Shown one piece after another: positions 9,692-18,468 of a DNA stretch of 64,000 bases. Positions within the stretch are counted from its first letter, which is position 1. Each line of letters starts with the position of its first letter. The position numbers were made by a program, and so were the translations under genes. The notes under the pieces are model-generated. The model worked only from the letters and a program-made list of their open reading frames with translations. It did no database searches and had not been told where the DNA came from. Location: assembly GCF_000374125.1 (NCBI RefSeq), contig NZ_KB893625.1, positions 983,161-1,047,160 on the forward strand, given 5' to 3'. This DNA comes from Niabella aurantiaca DSM 17617 (GTDB lineage Bacteria; Bacteroidota; Bacteroidia; Chitinophagales; Chitinophagaceae).

Positions 9692-11968
9692 ATGATTGAT
9701 TTTTTGAGAACAGGTATGGTATGTTGGCTTGCTGCTTTATGCATGCATGCCGGTGCGCAGCAAAAGCAGCCCATTGACTATGTAGATCCCTTCATCGGGA
9801 CCTCCAACTCGCGGTGGATGCTGTTTCCGGGGGCAACGATGCCCAACGGGATGGTAAAGCTGAGCCCGGATAACCAGCGCAGTGTGTGGCAGGGTGGGTA
9901 TGAGTATTCCATCGGCAGCATCCATGGGTTCAGCCATGTGCATGGATGGACCATGGCCGGGCTGCTGACCATGCCGGCCAACGGTGACCTGGCCCTGACG
10001 CCCGGCCTGCCCGACGATCCGTTTAAAGGCGCCGGCGCCGGCTACCACTCCCGGTTCAGGCATGAGGATGAAAAAGCCTCGCCGGGCTATTATTCCGTAT
10101 TCCTGCTTGACCCGCAGGTAAAGGCGGAGCTTACCGCAACCGAGCGTACCGGTGTACAGCGGTATTCTTTTCCGGCAGACAGCTCTAACCGGGTCATGAT
10201 CCAGCTGAACCTGCCATCGGAATACGGGATCGAACTCAAAGACGCGCAGATCGTAAAAGTGAGCGACAGCGAAGTAGCGGGTTATGCCCGTACGGTTGCC
10301 GCGGGCTTTAATGATTATTGCCTGTATTTTGTTATGCAGTTCAGCAAGCCGTTCCGGTCTTTTAACGGGTTTACCGGCCGGGGCGTGCAAACCGGTGATA
10401 CCGTAACAGCGCAGGATGGCATTGGGGCTTATGTAAGCTTTCCCATGGCCCGGCCGGGGCAGGTGCTCCTTCGTACCGGCATCTCCTTTGTGTCGGCAGC
10501 GCAGGCCAGGCTGAACCTGCAGGAGGAATTGAAGGATTTTGGATGGGATTTTGATGCCATTGCCGCGCATAGCCGCAGTGTATGGAGCCGTTTGCTGAGC
10601 ACCATTATTGTGGCGGGAGGATCAGAGGAAAACAAAACGAAGTTCTACACCAACTTTTACCGTTGCTTTACTGCCAAGATGATCATGAGCGATGTCAATG
10701 GCAAATACCGGGATGCCTGCGAGCAGGTGCAGCAGCTGCCGAGGGGGCGCAAGGTGATGATCGGCGGCGATGCGTACTGGAACAGTTTCTGGAACCTGAA
10801 CCTGCTGTGGAGCCTGAGTACGCCGGATCTGGTGGAACAATTGGTAGATACGCAGTTGGAGCTGTTTGAAAAGACGGGCTGGCTGTCCAAAGGACCGGCG
10901 GGCATTGAATACTCCGGTATTATGGAAGGCTCGCACCAGATGGCGCTGATGACCAGCGCTTACCGGAAGGGGATCGTAACCAAAAATGCGAAAACGGCTT
11001 ATGCGGCCATGAAGAAGCATGTAACGGTAGAGCCACAGCCGCTTTGCGGCGGCAGCCCCGGCAATCCGCAGATATCCGTATATGCGGCAAAAGGGTATAT
11101 GCCGGTTGAAAAAGGGGTGGCCTCCAAAACGCTGGACTACGCGTATGACGACTGGTGTGTGGCGCAGATGGCGCAGCTGCTGCACAAAGAAAAAGATTAT
11201 CAGTTCTTCCTGAACCGGTCCGCCAGCTGGAAGCATGCCTTTGATACAACGCTCGGCTATGTGGTGCCCCGGAAGGCAGATGGGAGCTTTATTACCGGCT
11301 TTGACCGTTTTTCCGTCAATCATTTTATTGAGGGCAACTCCTGGCAATATTCTTTTTATGTGCCGCATGATGTACCCGGCCTCATCCGCCTCATGGGGCG
11401 GGAGCGGTTCTTAAACCGGTTGCAGGAAGGGTTTAAAAAATCAGAATTTCACCGTTTTGCAGCGCATGCCCTGGACCGCACCCAGGGCCAGTCCGCCGAA
11501 TATTATATCAACCACGGCAACGAGGTAAACATGCAGGCCGCCTATCTTTTTAACTATGCCGGCCGGCCGCAGCTTACGCAGTACTATACCCGCAAAATAC
11601 TGGATACCTTCTACGATGCCTCGCCTTATGTGGGCTGGAACGGGGATGAGGATGAAGGGCAGATGGGCGCCTGGTTTGTGATCAGTGCGCTGGGATTGTT
11701 TGAAATGAACGGTGGTACTGCTGCGGACCAGCGGGTAGATCTTACCAGCCCCCTGTTCCGCGAGGCACGCATCCGCCTGAACAATGCGTACTACAAAGGA
11801 AAGGAATTTGTGATCCGGGTGCACAACTATTCGCCGGAGCATATTTATATCCGGTCGGCAGCATTGAATGGCAAAACACTTAAAGGGAATTACATCCGTT
11901 TTAACGATATTGTAAACGGGGGACTGCTGGAGTTGCACATGACGGCAACACCCGACCCGCAGCCCTGA
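9692..11968 (+). CDS. GH92 family exo-alpha-mannosidase
   Basis: Secreted or periplasmic GH92 enzyme expected to release mannose from alpha-mannosides with calcium help. Signal peptide MIDFLRTGMVCWLAALCMHAG then the family opening YVDPFIGTSNSRW and PNGMVKLSPDNQ. The residues thought to act in catalysis are present: the Glu of EGNSWQY (about residue 546) and the acidic pair in GDEDEGQMGAW (about 651). NYAGRPQLTQ near 630 is also a family signature. The usual HLSG-type substrate segment is replaced by GFSHVHGWTMAG, as in the second GH92 of this locus, so the two form a subgroup whose linkage specificity I cannot assign. 758 residues, normal for GH92. Confidence 0.92.
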   Translation: MIDFLRTGMVCWLAALCMHAGAQQKQPIDYVDPFIGTSNSRWMLFPGATMPNGMVKLSPDNQRSVWQGGYEYSIGSIHGFSHVHGWTMAGLLTMPANGDLALTPGLPDDPFKGAGAGYHSRFRHEDEKASPGYYSVFLLDPQVKAELTATERTGVQRYSFPADSSNRVMIQLNLPSEYGIELKDAQIVKVSDSEVAGYARTVAAGFNDYCLYFVMQFSKPFRSFNGFTGRGVQTGDTVTAQDGIGAYVSFPMARPGQVLLRTGISFVSAAQARLNLQEELKDFGWDFDAIAAHSRSVWSRLLSTIIVAGGSEENKTKFYTNFYRCFTAKMIMSDVNGKYRDACEQVQQLPRGRKVMIGGDAYWNSFWNLNLLWSLSTPDLVEQLVDTQLELFEKTGWLSKGPAGIEYSGIMEGSHQMALMTSAYRKGIVTKNAKTAYAAMKKHVTVEPQPLCGGSPGNPQISVYAAKGYMPVEKGVASKTLDYAYDDWCVAQMAQLLHKEKDYQFFLNRSASWKHAFDTTLGYVVPRKADGSFITGFDRFSVNHFIEGNSWQYSFYVPHDVPGLIRLMGRERFLNRLQEGFKKSEFHRFAAHALDRTQGQSAEYYINHGNEVNMQAAYLFNYAGRPQLTQYYTRKILDTFYDASPYVGWNGDEDEGQMGAWFVISALGLFEMNGGTAADQRVDLTSPLFREARIRLNNAYYKGKEFVIRVHNYSPEHIYIRSAALNGKTLKGNYIRFNDIVNGGLLELHMTATPDPQP

Positions 11969-12007
11969 TCTTTGGAATGATTAAAACCAGGAGTCTAAAT
12001 AAAATTT

Positions 12008-13342
12008 ATGAAGCGACTATTTTTATTGAACATTGTATTTTTAGTAGCCGCCGCACAGGCGCAGACGGGAAAACTGAATCTTGCATCCTACGCCGGCAGG
12101 GTAGCAGGAACCGGTATCAGCAAAAAAGAGCTGGCAGCACAGATACGGGCGGACGGGCGTTTGGATACCGTACAGGCCCGTGCTTTAAGGATATTGACCG
12201 GCTTTAATGCCGGCACCGGCTATGGGGAGATCTGGATCCGCGATTTCAATACTTTTATAAAGGGGTCATTAAAAGTGCGGGAACAAAAAGATGTAAAGGA
12301 CGCGTTGCTCCTGTTCTTTAAGATACAAGGTACAGATGGCAATATACCCGATGGCGCCATTCATAAAAAGCAGGCCAATATCGGGTATCAATACCGTTAT
12401 TCCAACCTGGCGCCGGACTGGGCCGCCCATAAGAACACGGTAGAAACGGACCAGGAATCCTCCCTGGTGCAGGCCGTAAAAAAATACATCGATGCCACCG
12501 GCGATAAAAGCATTTTGCAGGAAAAAATAGGCGGACAAACGGTATTGCAGCGGCTGGAGGCAGCGCTGAACTATGTAATGACGGATCGCTGGTCAAAAGA
12601 ATATGGCCTGGTAAAAGGGGCCACCACCATCGACTGGGGCGATGTGCAGCCGGAGAAGGGCTGGGGCGTGGCACTGAATGATAAAACAAAATGGGCCATC
12701 GATATTTATGATAATGCCATGTTTGTGATAGCCATCAATGATCTTATCGCCATGACACCGGCATCGGGTGCCCTGCATAAAAAATGGGCGGCCACCGCCC
12801 GCACCATCCGGAAGAATATCCGCAAACACCTGTGGGATGCCGGAAAGGCGAAGTACCTTCCGCATCTGTATCTGAACGGCAGCCCGTTTTCGAAAGACTT
12901 TGATGAACGCAGCATTCTTTATACCGGCGGTACGGCCTGCGCTGTTCTTGCCGGATTGCACAGCAAAGCAGAGCTCCGGAAGATCAACGACCAGTTTTTA
13001 CGGGCGGCGGAAAAAGAAAAATTTGCTACCATCGGCATGACGGTGTACCCGCCGTACCCGGTGGAAGAATTTCCCAATATGGCGGCCTATAACTACCAGA
13101 ATGCGGGCGACTGGACCTGGTTTGGCGGAAGGATGATCCAGGCACTGGCGGCAAATGGTATGGTATTGGAGGCCTATGCGGAGATGAGCCCGATGATCGA
13201 CCGGGTATTGCAGAACAAGGGTTTTTATGAATGGTACAATGTGCGCAACGGAAAAGCATCCGGTTCCGGCGATTTCAGGGGTGAGGCGGGGGTGTTGTAT
13301 GATGCCATTGAGGTGTTGAGGAGCTGGGCGGGGAGGAAGTGA
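12008..13342 (+). CDS. Secreted six-hairpin (alpha/alpha)6 glycosidase
   Basis: Signal peptide (MKRLFLLNIVFLVAAAQAQ) followed by a ~420-residue protein with the spacing of an (alpha/alpha)6-barrel glycosidase. Features include EIWIRDFNTFI near residue 78, DGNIPDGAIHKKQ, VETDQESSLVQAVKKY, TTIDWGDVQPE, IDIYDNAMFVIAINDL and a late NAGDWTWFGGRMIQ. WIRD and the acidic ETDQE segment are typical of active-site loops in GH63/GH15/GH125-like barrels, but I cannot place it in one CAZy family with confidence. It lies 39 bases after the first GH92 and so probably acts on the same mannose-rich glycan. Confidence 0.7.
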   Translation: MKRLFLLNIVFLVAAAQAQTGKLNLASYAGRVAGTGISKKELAAQIRADGRLDTVQARALRILTGFNAGTGYGEIWIRDFNTFIKGSLKVREQKDVKDALLLFFKIQGTDGNIPDGAIHKKQANIGYQYRYSNLAPDWAAHKNTVETDQESSLVQAVKKYIDATGDKSILQEKIGGQTVLQRLEAALNYVMTDRWSKEYGLVKGATTIDWGDVQPEKGWGVALNDKTKWAIDIYDNAMFVIAINDLIAMTPASGALHKKWAATARTIRKNIRKHLWDAGKAKYLPHLYLNGSPFSKDFDERSILYTGGTACAVLAGLHSKAELRKINDQFLRAAEKEKFATIGMTVYPPYPVEEFPNMAAYNYQNAGDWTWFGGRMIQALAANGMVLEAYAEMSPMIDRVLQNKGFYEWYNVRNGKASGSGDFRGEAGVLYDAIEVLRSWAGRK

Positions 13343-13387
13343 ATGGGGAATGGGGAATGGTGAATAGTGAATAGGGAATAGGGAATG
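13339..13387. repeat. 7-bp tandem repeat overlapping a stop codon
   Basis: Seven units of the form GKGAATR (GTGAATG, GGGAATG, GGGAATG, GTGAATA, GTGAATA, GGGAATA, GGGAATG). The first unit contains the TGA stop of the six-hairpin glycosidase, so slippage here would not alter the protein. Confidence 0.85.
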
Positions 13388-13739
13388 GGCAGTATATATT
13401 GACCGCATCCATGATCCCGGGGAAAGATCGGTGTTTCAATTGCTGATGGGGGTACTGCAGTTGAAGTGTGCGACGCAAGCAAAGCGGATAGCAGTGCAAA
13501 AGATGGTAACCCAATAAACGTATTTAATGAAGCCCGACACCTGAATCCGTGGCCTTCTGTATTCTGTTTGAGGGCAGGAGGCATCGCCCCGACAAACCAT
13601 CAATCGCGAACTTCAGTTCGCAGTACAGGAGGATGACACGGAGGAGAGAGTCATCGGTACGGACCATTAGTTGACAGCCATAGTGTCCGCACGAACCACC
13701 TGGTCGTATTTGTTGAAGCGTTTGAATATAAATGATCTT
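13388..13739. other. Intergenic region between PUL glycosidases
   Basis: No gene is recognised in these ~350 bases. At 13454-13479 a 26-base segment (ACTGCAG...GCGACGCAAG) matches 22 of 26 bases of 37636-37661, so a dispersed repeat is present. GAACT...AGTTC at 13617-13629 makes a small hairpin. No exact TAnnTTTG promoter was found. Confidence 0.5.
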
Positions 13740-16700
13740 ATGAATAAAAATATTTTTCTGAAAACGTTACCGGCCGTTTGCTTTGCAGCAACGACGCTCT
13801 TTTGCAGCGCCCAGGACCGGGTGATCTGGAGCATTGGTAAAAAAGACAACAGCGCTGCGGAGTTTGCACTGGCACCCGGCCGCTACCAGGATTTTTTAAA
13901 AGAAGATTTTGGATGGGAGAACCGGCAGTACATCGTTGGCCGCTCCGATCCACGTAAAGACTGGCCCTATGTATTGCCTGGTCCGGCCGATGCCTGGGGC
14001 GGCACCAGCCCAACGGCCGGCATCCGCACACAGGTGCTGAATGTATTGTTTGATCTGAAAACGGTAGATGCAACACATGGCAGCACGCTCATTGTGGATG
14101 TATTGCATACCCATTTTAAACTGCCGCCCTATTTTAAAGTAACCGTGAACCAGCGCTCCTTCACCTTCCGCCTGCCAAAGGGAAGCAATGAAGCGGCACT
14201 GAGCGGCGATAACCGGGATGCGCTGAATCATGTCATCAGCATTCCGCTGACCGCAGCCGATCTGAAAGCGGGCGTAAATGAACTGCGGCTAACCAGCCTG
14301 GAAGGCTCCTGGCTGGTATTTGATGACCTGCGTATGGAGGGTGGAGGCACTACGCAACTGAACCCCGTGCATGCGGCTGCGCTGATCCGTGATGTAAAAG
14401 CTGCCCCCTGGCAATTGAATGCTGCTGTGCAACCGTTGCTGGTTGATGTGGCCCATACGGATGACCGGCCGGCGCTGGTTGTAAAGCTGGATGGTAAAAC
14501 GATCCTTAATAAAAAAGCAGCACAGGGGCCTGCGATCATCGAAGCCCCGATGCCGGCTGTAACAAAAACGGTTAACAGTGTCTATACGGTTTTTGCAGAT
14601 GGCAAACCCGTTGCTTCCGGTTCCGTTATGCGTGGACCGCAGCCGCTGGTGCAGCCATCGGATTATGTAAATACCTTCCTGGGTACGGCGCACTCCCGGT
14701 GGATGATCGCCCCGGGGCCCTGGATACCTTTTAGCATGGTAAAGCTGAGCCCGGATAACCAGGACGCCGGCTGGCAGGCGGGGTACGATCCCATATTTGA
14801 AAGCATTGGTACGTTTAGCCATGTGCATGAATGGACCATGGCGGGGCTGGGCATGCTGCCGGTGAACGGCCCGTTGAAGATAAAAATGGGAGACGCGCCG
14901 GCGTTGAAAAATGATAGCACGGGGTACCGGTCGCTGATCAATAAAGCCACGGAGGAAGCGCCGCTGGGTTATTATAAAGCCGACCTTACCAGCTATAACA
15001 TCAAAGCGGAACTGACGTCCACCACCCGTTGCAGTTTTCAGCGGTATACTTATCCGCAGCAACAGGATGGAAGGGTAATGATCGACCTGAAGGTACCGGC
15101 CGAGTATGATTATAAGATCCTGAAGGCCTCGCTTACGCAGGTGGATGACCATACCATTGAGGGCTATAGTGTACAGCAATCGAAGCGGGTATGGTCTACC
15201 GATGCGGACCAGGATTATACCCTGTATTTCCGGATCGAGTTTGACCAGCCCATTAAAAAAATGGGTGGCTGGATCAATGATGCTGTAAGCGGTCAAAATC
15301 ACCTGGAGGCGGAGCGCCCGGACCGGATGGGTTGCTATGCGGAGTTTGATACCCGCCGGAACCCGGTAGTACAGGTGCGGACAGGTATCTCTTATGTGGA
15401 TGCGGCTGGTGCCCGAAAAAACCTGCAGCAGGAGATCAGCACCCCCTTTGGATGGAGTTTTGACGCCGTGCGGAAGCACAATATCCAAACCTGGAATGCG
15501 CTGCTGGGGCGCATTACCATTACCAGCGACGACAGCCGGGAGAAGATGCGTTTTTATACCAACCTCTACCGCAGTTTTTGCCGGAACACTTTTAGTGATG
15601 TGGATGGCCGCTGGGTAGATGCTACCGAAAAGATCCAGCAATTAAAAAAGCCGGGCGATGTAGCGCTGGGTTGTGATGCGTTCTGGAACACCTTCTGGAA
15701 CCTGAACCAGCTCTGGAACCTGACGGCGCCGGAATGGTCTGCCAGGTGGGTACGCTCGCAGCTGGCCATGTACGATGCCAACGGCTGGCTGGCTAAGGGC
15801 CCGGCGGGGATGGAGTATATACCCGTAATGGTAGGCGAACATGAAATACCATTGTTGGTGAGCGCCTACCAGATGGGCATTCGCGACTATGATACGGAAA
15901 AATTGTTTAAGGCCGTAGTAAAAACGGCTACTTCAAAGCCGGAGCGCGTAGGCAATGGCCTGGCCGGTAACCGGGATATAGAGGCTTTTTTGAAATACAA
16001 GTACGTACCGGCAGACAAGGGCCGGTTTTCCAACACGCTGGAGTATGCCTATGATAACTGGACGGTGGGGCAACTGGCCACAGCCCTGCAAAAGCCGGAA
16101 GCTGCTCTTTTTAAAGATCGCGGCAACTGGTGGCAGCATGCTATTGATACGGCCACGGGTTATGCCCGCCTGCGGTACAGCAGCGGTGCATGGGAACAAA
16201 ATTTTGATCCGTATAAAACAGGCGCCAACCATCATTATGTAGAGGGCAATGCCTGGCAGCTGACCTATTTTGTACCGCAGGATGTGCCGGCGCTTATACA
16301 TGCCATCGGCAAAGAACGTTTCACCGGCCGCCTTACCAAGGGTTTTGAAGCCAGCGAGCCCTGGCGCTACAATGCCCCCGGCGACCAGTACTGGGATTTT
16401 CCGGTGGTGCAGGGCAACCAGCAATCCATGCATTTTGCCTTCCTGTTCAACTGGGCGGGCCAGCCCTGGCAAACACAGCGGTGGAGCCGCTCCATCCTGG
16501 ACCGGTATTATGGTTATGGCGTGGCAGATGCCTACCTGGGCGATGAGGACCAGGGGCAAATGAGCAGCTGGTTTGTGATGGCCGCGCTGGGCCTGTTCCA
16601 GACAGATGGGGGTTGCAGCGTGGTACCGCAATATGAAATTGCCAGCCCGCTGTATAAAAAAGTGGTCATTGACCTGGGTGGACGTTACGGGCGGGGCAAG

Positions 16701-16877
16701 CAATTTGTGATCAGTGCACCCGCTGCCTCGCATGAAAATAAATACATACAGCGCGCCCGGCTGAATGGGCGGGTATTGAACAGCTTCCGTTTCCCCGCAA
16801 GCGAACTGCTGAAAGGCGGCACGCTGGAGCTGGAGATGGGCAGTCAGCCTAATAAGCAGTGGGGTATAGAGCGGTAA
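13740..16877 (+). CDS. GH92 alpha-mannosidase with extra N-terminal domain
   Basis: A 1045-residue secreted protein. Signal peptide about 1-23 (ends FCSAQ). Residues ~25-210 form a beta-rich module starting VIWSIGKKDN with a KDWPYVLPG segment; it resembles the C-terminal carbohydrate-binding-like domain of PL4 rhamnogalacturonan lyases. A linker domain follows, and the GH92 catalytic part starts near 310 (DYVNTFLGTAHSRW). Catalytic-type residues are kept: Glu of EGNAWQL (about 835) and GDEDQGQMSSW (about 934). It shares FSHVHEWTMAG with the first GH92. ATG 13740 (MNKNIFLKT) is chosen because upstream residues of the open frame are not signal-like. The last PUL gene; the gap before it is long (~400 bases), so it may have its own promoter. 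Confidence 0.9.
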   Translation: MNKNIFLKTLPAVCFAATTLFCSAQDRVIWSIGKKDNSAAEFALAPGRYQDFLKEDFGWENRQYIVGRSDPRKDWPYVLPGPADAWGGTSPTAGIRTQVLNVLFDLKTVDATHGSTLIVDVLHTHFKLPPYFKVTVNQRSFTFRLPKGSNEAALSGDNRDALNHVISIPLTAADLKAGVNELRLTSLEGSWLVFDDLRMEGGGTTQLNPVHAAALIRDVKAAPWQLNAAVQPLLVDVAHTDDRPALVVKLDGKTILNKKAAQGPAIIEAPMPAVTKTVNSVYTVFADGKPVASGSVMRGPQPLVQPSDYVNTFLGTAHSRWMIAPGPWIPFSMVKLSPDNQDAGWQAGYDPIFESIGTFSHVHEWTMAGLGMLPVNGPLKIKMGDAPALKNDSTGYRSLINKATEEAPLGYYKADLTSYNIKAELTSTTRCSFQRYTYPQQQDGRVMIDLKVPAEYDYKILKASLTQVDDHTIEGYSVQQSKRVWSTDADQDYTLYFRIEFDQPIKKMGGWINDAVSGQNHLEAERPDRMGCYAEFDTRRNPVVQVRTGISYVDAAGARKNLQQEISTPFGWSFDAVRKHNIQTWNALLGRITITSDDSREKMRFYTNLYRSFCRNTFSDVDGRWVDATEKIQQLKKPGDVALGCDAFWNTFWNLNQLWNLTAPEWSARWVRSQLAMYDANGWLAKGPAGMEYIPVMVGEHEIPLLVSAYQMGIRDYDTEKLFKAVVKTATSKPERVGNGLAGNRDIEAFLKYKYVPADKGRFSNTLEYAYDNWTVGQLATALQKPEAALFKDRGNWWQHAIDTATGYARLRYSSGAWEQNFDPYKTGANHHYVEGNAWQLTYFVPQDVPALIHAIGKERFTGRLTKGFEASEPWRYNAPGDQYWDFPVVQGNQQSMHFAFLFNWAGQPWQTQRWSRSILDRYYGYGVADAYLGDEDQGQMSSWFVMAALGLFQTDGGCSVVPQYEIASPLYKKVVIDLGGRYGRGKQFVISAPAASHENKYIQRARLNGRVLNSFRFPASELLKGGTLELEMGSQPNKQWGIER

Positions 16878-16913
16878 CCAACTATTGCGTATTTTTATCC
16901 GAAACAGCGCAAC

Positions 16914-17459
16914 ATGAAAAAACTGATCCTGGACCTGGCCACTACCCTTGACGGATTTATAGAAGGTCCCAACGGGGAAATTGACTGGTGCATTATGGAT
17001 GATGATATGGATTTTGAAGGGTTCCTCTCCGGGATTGACACTATTTTTTACGGCCGCGTCAGCTATGACCAATGGGGCAACTATCAGCCCCAAGCCGGTG
17101 CCTCTGCAGCAGAGCAGGCATTGTGGAAGGCGGTGCATTCAAAAAAGAAAGTGGTGTTCTCCACCCAACCCCGGCAGGATGATCGTGCCACATTTATTAG
17201 TGATGACATCGTGAACCGGGTTGCTGAAATAAAAAACCAGGATGGGGGCGATATCTGGCTGTATGGTGGCGCCGGCCTTATAAAAACCTTTATCCGGGAA
17301 CGACTAATTGACACTTACCGCATATCCGTGCATCCCATCGCATTGGGCAGTGGCAAACCCCTGTTTGAAGACCTGAAACAACGGCTGGCCCTGCGCCTGG
17401 TTACAACCAATACCTTCCGCTCCGGCGTGGTACAGCTGATCTACGAGGCGGGGCAGTAA
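16914..17459 (+). CDS. RibD C-terminal/dihydrofolate-reductase-like oxidoreductase
   Basis: 181 residues with the DHFR-like fold of the RibD C-terminal domain family (PF01872). Marks are LDLATTLDGFIEGPNGEIDW at the N-terminus, FYGRVSYDQWG, the nucleotide-binding GGDIWLYGGAGLIKTF and a late HPIALGSGKPLF. Probably an NADPH-dependent reductase; the substrate is unknown, and these stand-alone proteins rarely act in folate synthesis. Starts 37 bases after the GH92 stop, so it could be read through from the PUL, but its function does not fit there. A second family member is at 57123-57692 on the other strand. Confidence 0.85.
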   Translation: MKKLILDLATTLDGFIEGPNGEIDWCIMDDDMDFEGFLSGIDTIFYGRVSYDQWGNYQPQAGASAAEQALWKAVHSKKKVVFSTQPRQDDRATFISDDIVNRVAEIKNQDGGDIWLYGGAGLIKTFIRERLIDTYRISVHPIALGSGKPLFEDLKQRLALRLVTTNTFRSGVVQLIYEAGQ

Positions 17460-17661
17460 TGTGCATAAATAAAACGACCACTAATGTGAAAGATGAACCT
17501 TTTGCGACGATAAGTATAGCATATTAGCAGCTCCGTCCCACCAGTCTCCCCGTCGCCCAAGGCACAGCATGCTCCCTCAAAAAATGTTGTTTCAATACTA
17601 AAAGCCATCTCAAAAAGTGCTTTCCCCAAATATCTTCGTAACTTTAAACCAAACACAACCT

Positions 17662-18231
17662 ATGACACACCAAAAGCACCTTCATGACTTTATACCCCTG
17701 CATGGCGGCTACCGCCACCTGATCACTTTTCAAAAAGCCGGGATCATTTACGACGGCACCGTATTTTTTACCGGAAAGTATTTCAATAAATACGACCGCA
17801 CTGTTGATCAGATGGTGCAGGCAGCCCGGTCGGGTAAGCAAAACATTGCAGAAGCCAGTATGGCATCCGGCACCTCAAAAGAAATGGAAATAAAGCTGAC
17901 CAATGTAGCCCGCGCCAGCTTAGAAGAGTTGTTGCTGGATTATGAAGATTTTCTGCGTACCCGTAAACTGCTCCAATGGCCCCGCAGCCACCGTCTTTCC
18001 CAGCGCTTTGATACGCTCAACCAGACACCCAACGCCAGCTACGATACCTTTAAAAAAGCCATCGAACATGAAGATCCTGAGATCAGCGCCAATGTGCTCC
18101 GTTGCCTGGTAAAAGTAACGGTCTACCTGCTGGGCCAGCAGGTAATCGCCCTGGAAAAGGCCTTTCTCAATGAAGGCGGCCTCCGTGAGCGCATGACCCG
18201 CGCCCGGTTGCAAAACAGGAAAAAAGAATAG
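17662..18231 (+). CDS. Four-helix-bundle suffix domain protein
   Basis: 189-residue all-alpha cytosolic protein of the S23 rRNA-intervening/Avd-like four-helix superfamily. The N-terminus YRHLITFQKAGIIYDGT and the helix DQMVQAARSGKQNIAEAS, followed by ASLEELLLDYEDFLR, are hallmarks. Members bind nucleic acid or oligomerise, but no specific role is known. ATG 17662 (MTHQKHLHDF) is chosen over 17617, whose extra 15 residues lack conservation. TAACTTTA at 17638 is a near match to the -7 box. Next to it begins an accessory region with a decayed nuclease gene. Confidence 0.8.
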   Translation: MTHQKHLHDFIPLHGGYRHLITFQKAGIIYDGTVFFTGKYFNKYDRTVDQMVQAARSGKQNIAEASMASGTSKEMEIKLTNVARASLEELLLDYEDFLRTRKLLQWPRSHRLSQRFDTLNQTPNASYDTFKKAIEHEDPEISANVLRCLVKVTVYLLGQQVIALEKAFLNEGGLRERMTRARLQNRKKE

Positions 18232-18251
18232 CCGCCCTATACCATAATATT

Positions 18252-18316
18252 AGGGGACAGGGAGACAGGGAGACATTGAGGCTTATCTCTGCGTCGCATT
18301 TGTCTCCCCGTCCCCT
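18252..18316. repeat. Inverted repeat with 16-bp arms, possible terminator
   Basis: AGGGGACAGGGAGACA (18252-18267) pairs with TGTCTCCCCGTCCCCT (18301-18316) at 15 of 16 positions across a 33-base loop. It follows the four-helix gene and contains short internal direct repeats (GGGAGACA twice). It could terminate transcription or be a small mobile-type palindrome. The related motif AGTCTCCCCGTC occurs at about 17542. Confidence 0.55.
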
Positions 18317-18468
18317 GAACAACTCTTGTTAAATTAAAAGTATTTAGTATATTTACAGTAAGCGCGACTGCGCCCCAACACCCCCAAAAATGAAAACACC
18401 CCCAATTGCACCCGCAATCTTTTACCGCTCGCAGGGAAACCATAAATTTAGCCTTTTAAAACAGCACA

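Noticed and set aside
12008-13342. GH125 assignment
   Set aside because: WIRDFNTF differs from the GH125 WLRDSxxQ motif, and other GH125 marks were not seen.
14289-15641. 450-codon open frame on the minus strand inside the second GH92
   Set aside because: Shadow of a strongly supported GH92 gene; composition is Arg/His/Pro-rich and unlike a real protein.
15933-17138. 401-codon minus-strand open frame
   Set aside because: Overlaps the GH92 end and the RibD-C gene, both clear; no recognisable motif.
18252-18316. CRISPR-like repeat
   Set aside because: Only one inverted pair with short direct repeats and no regularly spaced units.
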